A DNA stretch of 64,000 nucleotides, from the NCBI RefSeq assembly GCF_900187385.1, contig NZ_FYEY01000001.1, positions 3,534,001-3,598,000 of the forward strand, written 5' to 3'. Position numbers and translations under genes: made by a program. Shown piece after piece: positions 62,574 through 64,000 of the stretch. The stretch's first letter is position 1. Each line of letters starts with the position of its first letter. The notes beneath the pieces are model-generated. The model was not told the origin of the DNA. It made no database searches and was given only the letters and a program-made list of their open reading frames with translations. The stretch is from Streptomyces sp. 2114.4. Lineage in GTDB: Bacteria; Actinomycetota; Actinomycetes; Streptomycetales; Streptomycetaceae.

Positions 62574-63248
62574 TCAGCCGGCCGTCCAATACGGGTCGCG
62601 GCCGGTCTCCGCCAGCAGCACGTCGAGCGCGGAGGCGCCGGACGGGACGGGGAACGGGTCGCCGAAGACGTTCATCTTCCGGGCCGTCGGGGCCATCCGT
62701 GCGACCAGCGTCCGCAGCTCGGCCACGCACCCGGCGGCCGGCGCGTACGGCAGGCCGGTCGCCCGCGCCGCGTCCCAGGCGTGCACCGTCAGATCCAGCA
62801 GCACCATCGCGCCGACGGTCCGTGCCGGCAGGTTCATGCCGCCGGTCAGGCCGTCCTCCGCGCCCGGCGCCGCCCACGCCTCGACCAGCCGCGCCGTCTC
62901 GTCCGCGAACCGGTCGGGCCACCGCGCGCCGTATTCGCCGAGCCGGTCGGGGGTGGTGCTGAAATCGACGTCCTTCTTGGCGGCCAGCGTCTGAAAGGCG
63001 ACGACCACGTGGAAGAGGTGGTTGAGCAGCGCCCGCAGGTCGTACTCGGCGCACGGTGTGGGCAGTGCCAGCTGGTCGTCGCGTACCCCGCGCAGTACGG
63101 GGAGCGCCGCATGGGCCGCCGCTTCGAGCAGCGCACTGATCGGTGAGGGCGCAGGGGCCGGTGGGGGCGCAGGGGCTGGTGAGGCCGCGGGGGTCGGTCC
63201 TGTTTCCTTCGCGGGTGTTTCATCCGGAATGTCTTGCATGTCGGTCAT
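62574..63248 (-). CDS. TIGR03086 / maleylpyruvate isomerase-like protein
   Basis: A 224-residue protein. After a Pro/Ala-rich head (PAPAPPPAPAPSP) comes the helical DinB-like, metal-binding fold: LLNHLFHVVVAFQTLA, EYGARWPDRFADETARL and VLLDLTVHAWDAARATG. Histidines in HLFHV and VHAWD are the likely metal ligands. The family is thought to use mycothiol as partner in actinobacteria. ATG 63248 lacks a strong ribosome-binding site. It is divergent from the AraC-like gene. Confidence 0.85.
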   Translation of the reverse strand: MTDMQDIPDETPAKETGPTPAASPAPAPPPAPAPSPISALLEAAAHAALPVLRGVRDDQLALPTPCAEYDLRALLNHLFHVVVAFQTLAAKKDVDFSTTPDRLGEYGARWPDRFADETARLVEAWAAPGAEDGLTGGMNLPARTVGAMVLLDLTVHAWDAARATGLPYAPAAGCVAELRTLVARMAPTARKMNVFGDPFPVPSGASALDVLLAETGRDPYWTAG

Positions 63249-63352
63249 GGCGATGACGCTACGGGCCGCGGCCGGGGGCGGCTTGAAAAAATGCGACAGC
63301 CCGCACGACCGGGCACCCGGCAGCCCGTTCCGGCACCCCCTAAAATCCAGGC

Positions 63353-64000
63353 ATGGCCGCTCCACGGCGCGATACCCGGGGCATCGTCGACGCCCCCGGA
63401 CTCTTCACGCGGGTGCAGTTCCGCCGCCGCACCCCCGCCGCGCCGCTGCGCCCCTATGTCGAGCACTACTGGCTGATCGACTGGGATCTGTCCGAGCCGT
63501 ATGCCACGCATGTCGTTCCGCACCCCTGCGTGAACCTCGTCTTCCAGCGGTACGCCGACCGGCCCGGTTTCGGTGAGGTCGCGGGCGTCGGGCTGGAGCT
63601 GTTCGCGCAGAAGCTGACGGGGCGCGGGCGGGTGTGCGGGGTGCAGTTCCGGCCCGGCGGGTTCCGGCCGTTCACCCCGGAGCGGCCCGCCACGGACTGG
63701 ACGGACCGCCGGTTGCCGCTGGCAACGGTGTTCGGGGCCTCCGGTACCGCGGCCGCCGACACCGCTGCCCCTGACACCGCGGCTCCCGTCGCCGCGGCCG
63801 CCGTGCTGGAGCCGGACGACGAGGACGCGCGGGTAGCCGCGCTCGACGCGTTTCTGATCCCCCGCGTGCGGGCCGGGCCCCGGATCCTCGCTCAGACCGA
63901 CCTCGCCATGGGACTGGCCGATCGGATCCGCACGGACCGCACGATCCGCCGGGTCGCGGACTTCGCGCAGGCCGAGGGCATGTCCGTACGGGCCCTGCAG
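63353..64000 (+). CDS. AraC-type regulator, 5' part only
   Basis: At least 216 residues; the gene leaves the window. The N-terminal sensor-like domain is of the DUF6597 type that precedes AraC HTH domains: LRPYVEHYWLIDWDLSE, PHPCVNLVFQRYADRP and GVQFRPGGFRPFTP. The first AraC helix is starting at the edge (RRVADFAQAEGMSVRALQ). TAAAAT at 63341-63346, seven bases before the ATG, suggests a leaderless transcript. Confidence 0.85.
   Translation, partial: MAAPRRDTRGIVDAPGLFTRVQFRRRTPAAPLRPYVEHYWLIDWDLSEPYATHVVPHPCVNLVFQRYADRPGFGEVAGVGLELFAQKLTGRGRVCGVQFRPGGFRPFTPERPATDWTDRRLPLATVFGASGTAAADTAAPDTAAPVAAAAVLEPDDEDARVAALDAFLIPRVRAGPRILAQTDLAMGLADRIRTDRTIRRVADFAQAEGMSVRALQ

Overview
The window looks like a chromosomal segment of a Streptomyces species. 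The DNA is uniformly GC-rich with GTG starts in many genes. It carries a complete actinobacterial-type complex I operon, futalosine-pathway menaquinone genes, pairs of DUF397 and XRE/DUF5753 genes, and small Streptomyces families such as DUF4229, DUF5994 and DUF4291. No tRNA, rRNA, CRISPR array, insertion sequence or large biosynthetic cluster was seen.

Layout. 1-1 kb: the end of a fumarylacetoacetase and a small lipoprotein. 1-17.3 kb: the full 14-gene nuoA-N operon, read leftwards with almost every start overlapping the previous stop. 17.3-19.4 kb: a 0.7-kb non-coding stretch, a secreted NlpC/P60 hydrolase and an AhpD-like protein. 19.6-25.3 kb: menaquinone genes (MenJ-like reductase, demethylmenaquinone methyltransferase, mqnC, mqnA) with an acetyltransferase and an amidohydrolase-like fragment among them. 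25.4-28.3 kb: a cold-shock gene with a leader hairpin, two mini zinc-ribbon proteins, a DUF397/XRE pair that seems to abut a deletion junction, and an RsbW-like ATPase. 28.4-32.7 kb: an acyl-CoA ligase, a TetR regulator and an alpha/beta hydrolase tied together by two copies of one operator. 33.1-34.8 kb: a small T7SS-like cassette whose central gene has two compensating frameshifts. 34.9-36.6 kb: a DAACS-family symporter preceded by a cysteine-rich leader peptide. 36.7-44.5 kb: the second menaquinone block (mqnE, ubiX, ubiA and ubiD homologues) with DUF4229, an Lrp regulator, a rhomboid protease and a DUF4870 protein. 44.5-52 kb: a deaminase with a histidine-rich front end, an ice-binding-like DUF3494 protein with a 297-bp tandem repeat, DUF5994, DUF4291 and a Tat-exported phosphoesterase. 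52-60 kb: the cytochrome c maturation set (ResA/CcdA/ResB/CcsB), a deacetylase lipoprotein, a phosphatase and hemL. 60-64 kb: assorted accessory genes ending in a truncated AraC regulator.

Much of the window serves one purpose. Complex I passes NADH electrons to menaquinone. Two blocks make, prenylate, methylate and probably partly saturate that menaquinone. hemL and the Ccs genes supply haem and assemble c-type cytochromes downstream. mqnB and mqnD, needed to finish the futalosine pathway, are not in the window.

The most interesting signals are regulatory or structural: the Cys-rich leader peptide upstream of the symporter, the duplicated TetR operator, the cold-shock leader hairpin, possible phosphate-box repeats upstream of the phosphoesterase, and the start-less back-to-back genes near 27.73 kb.
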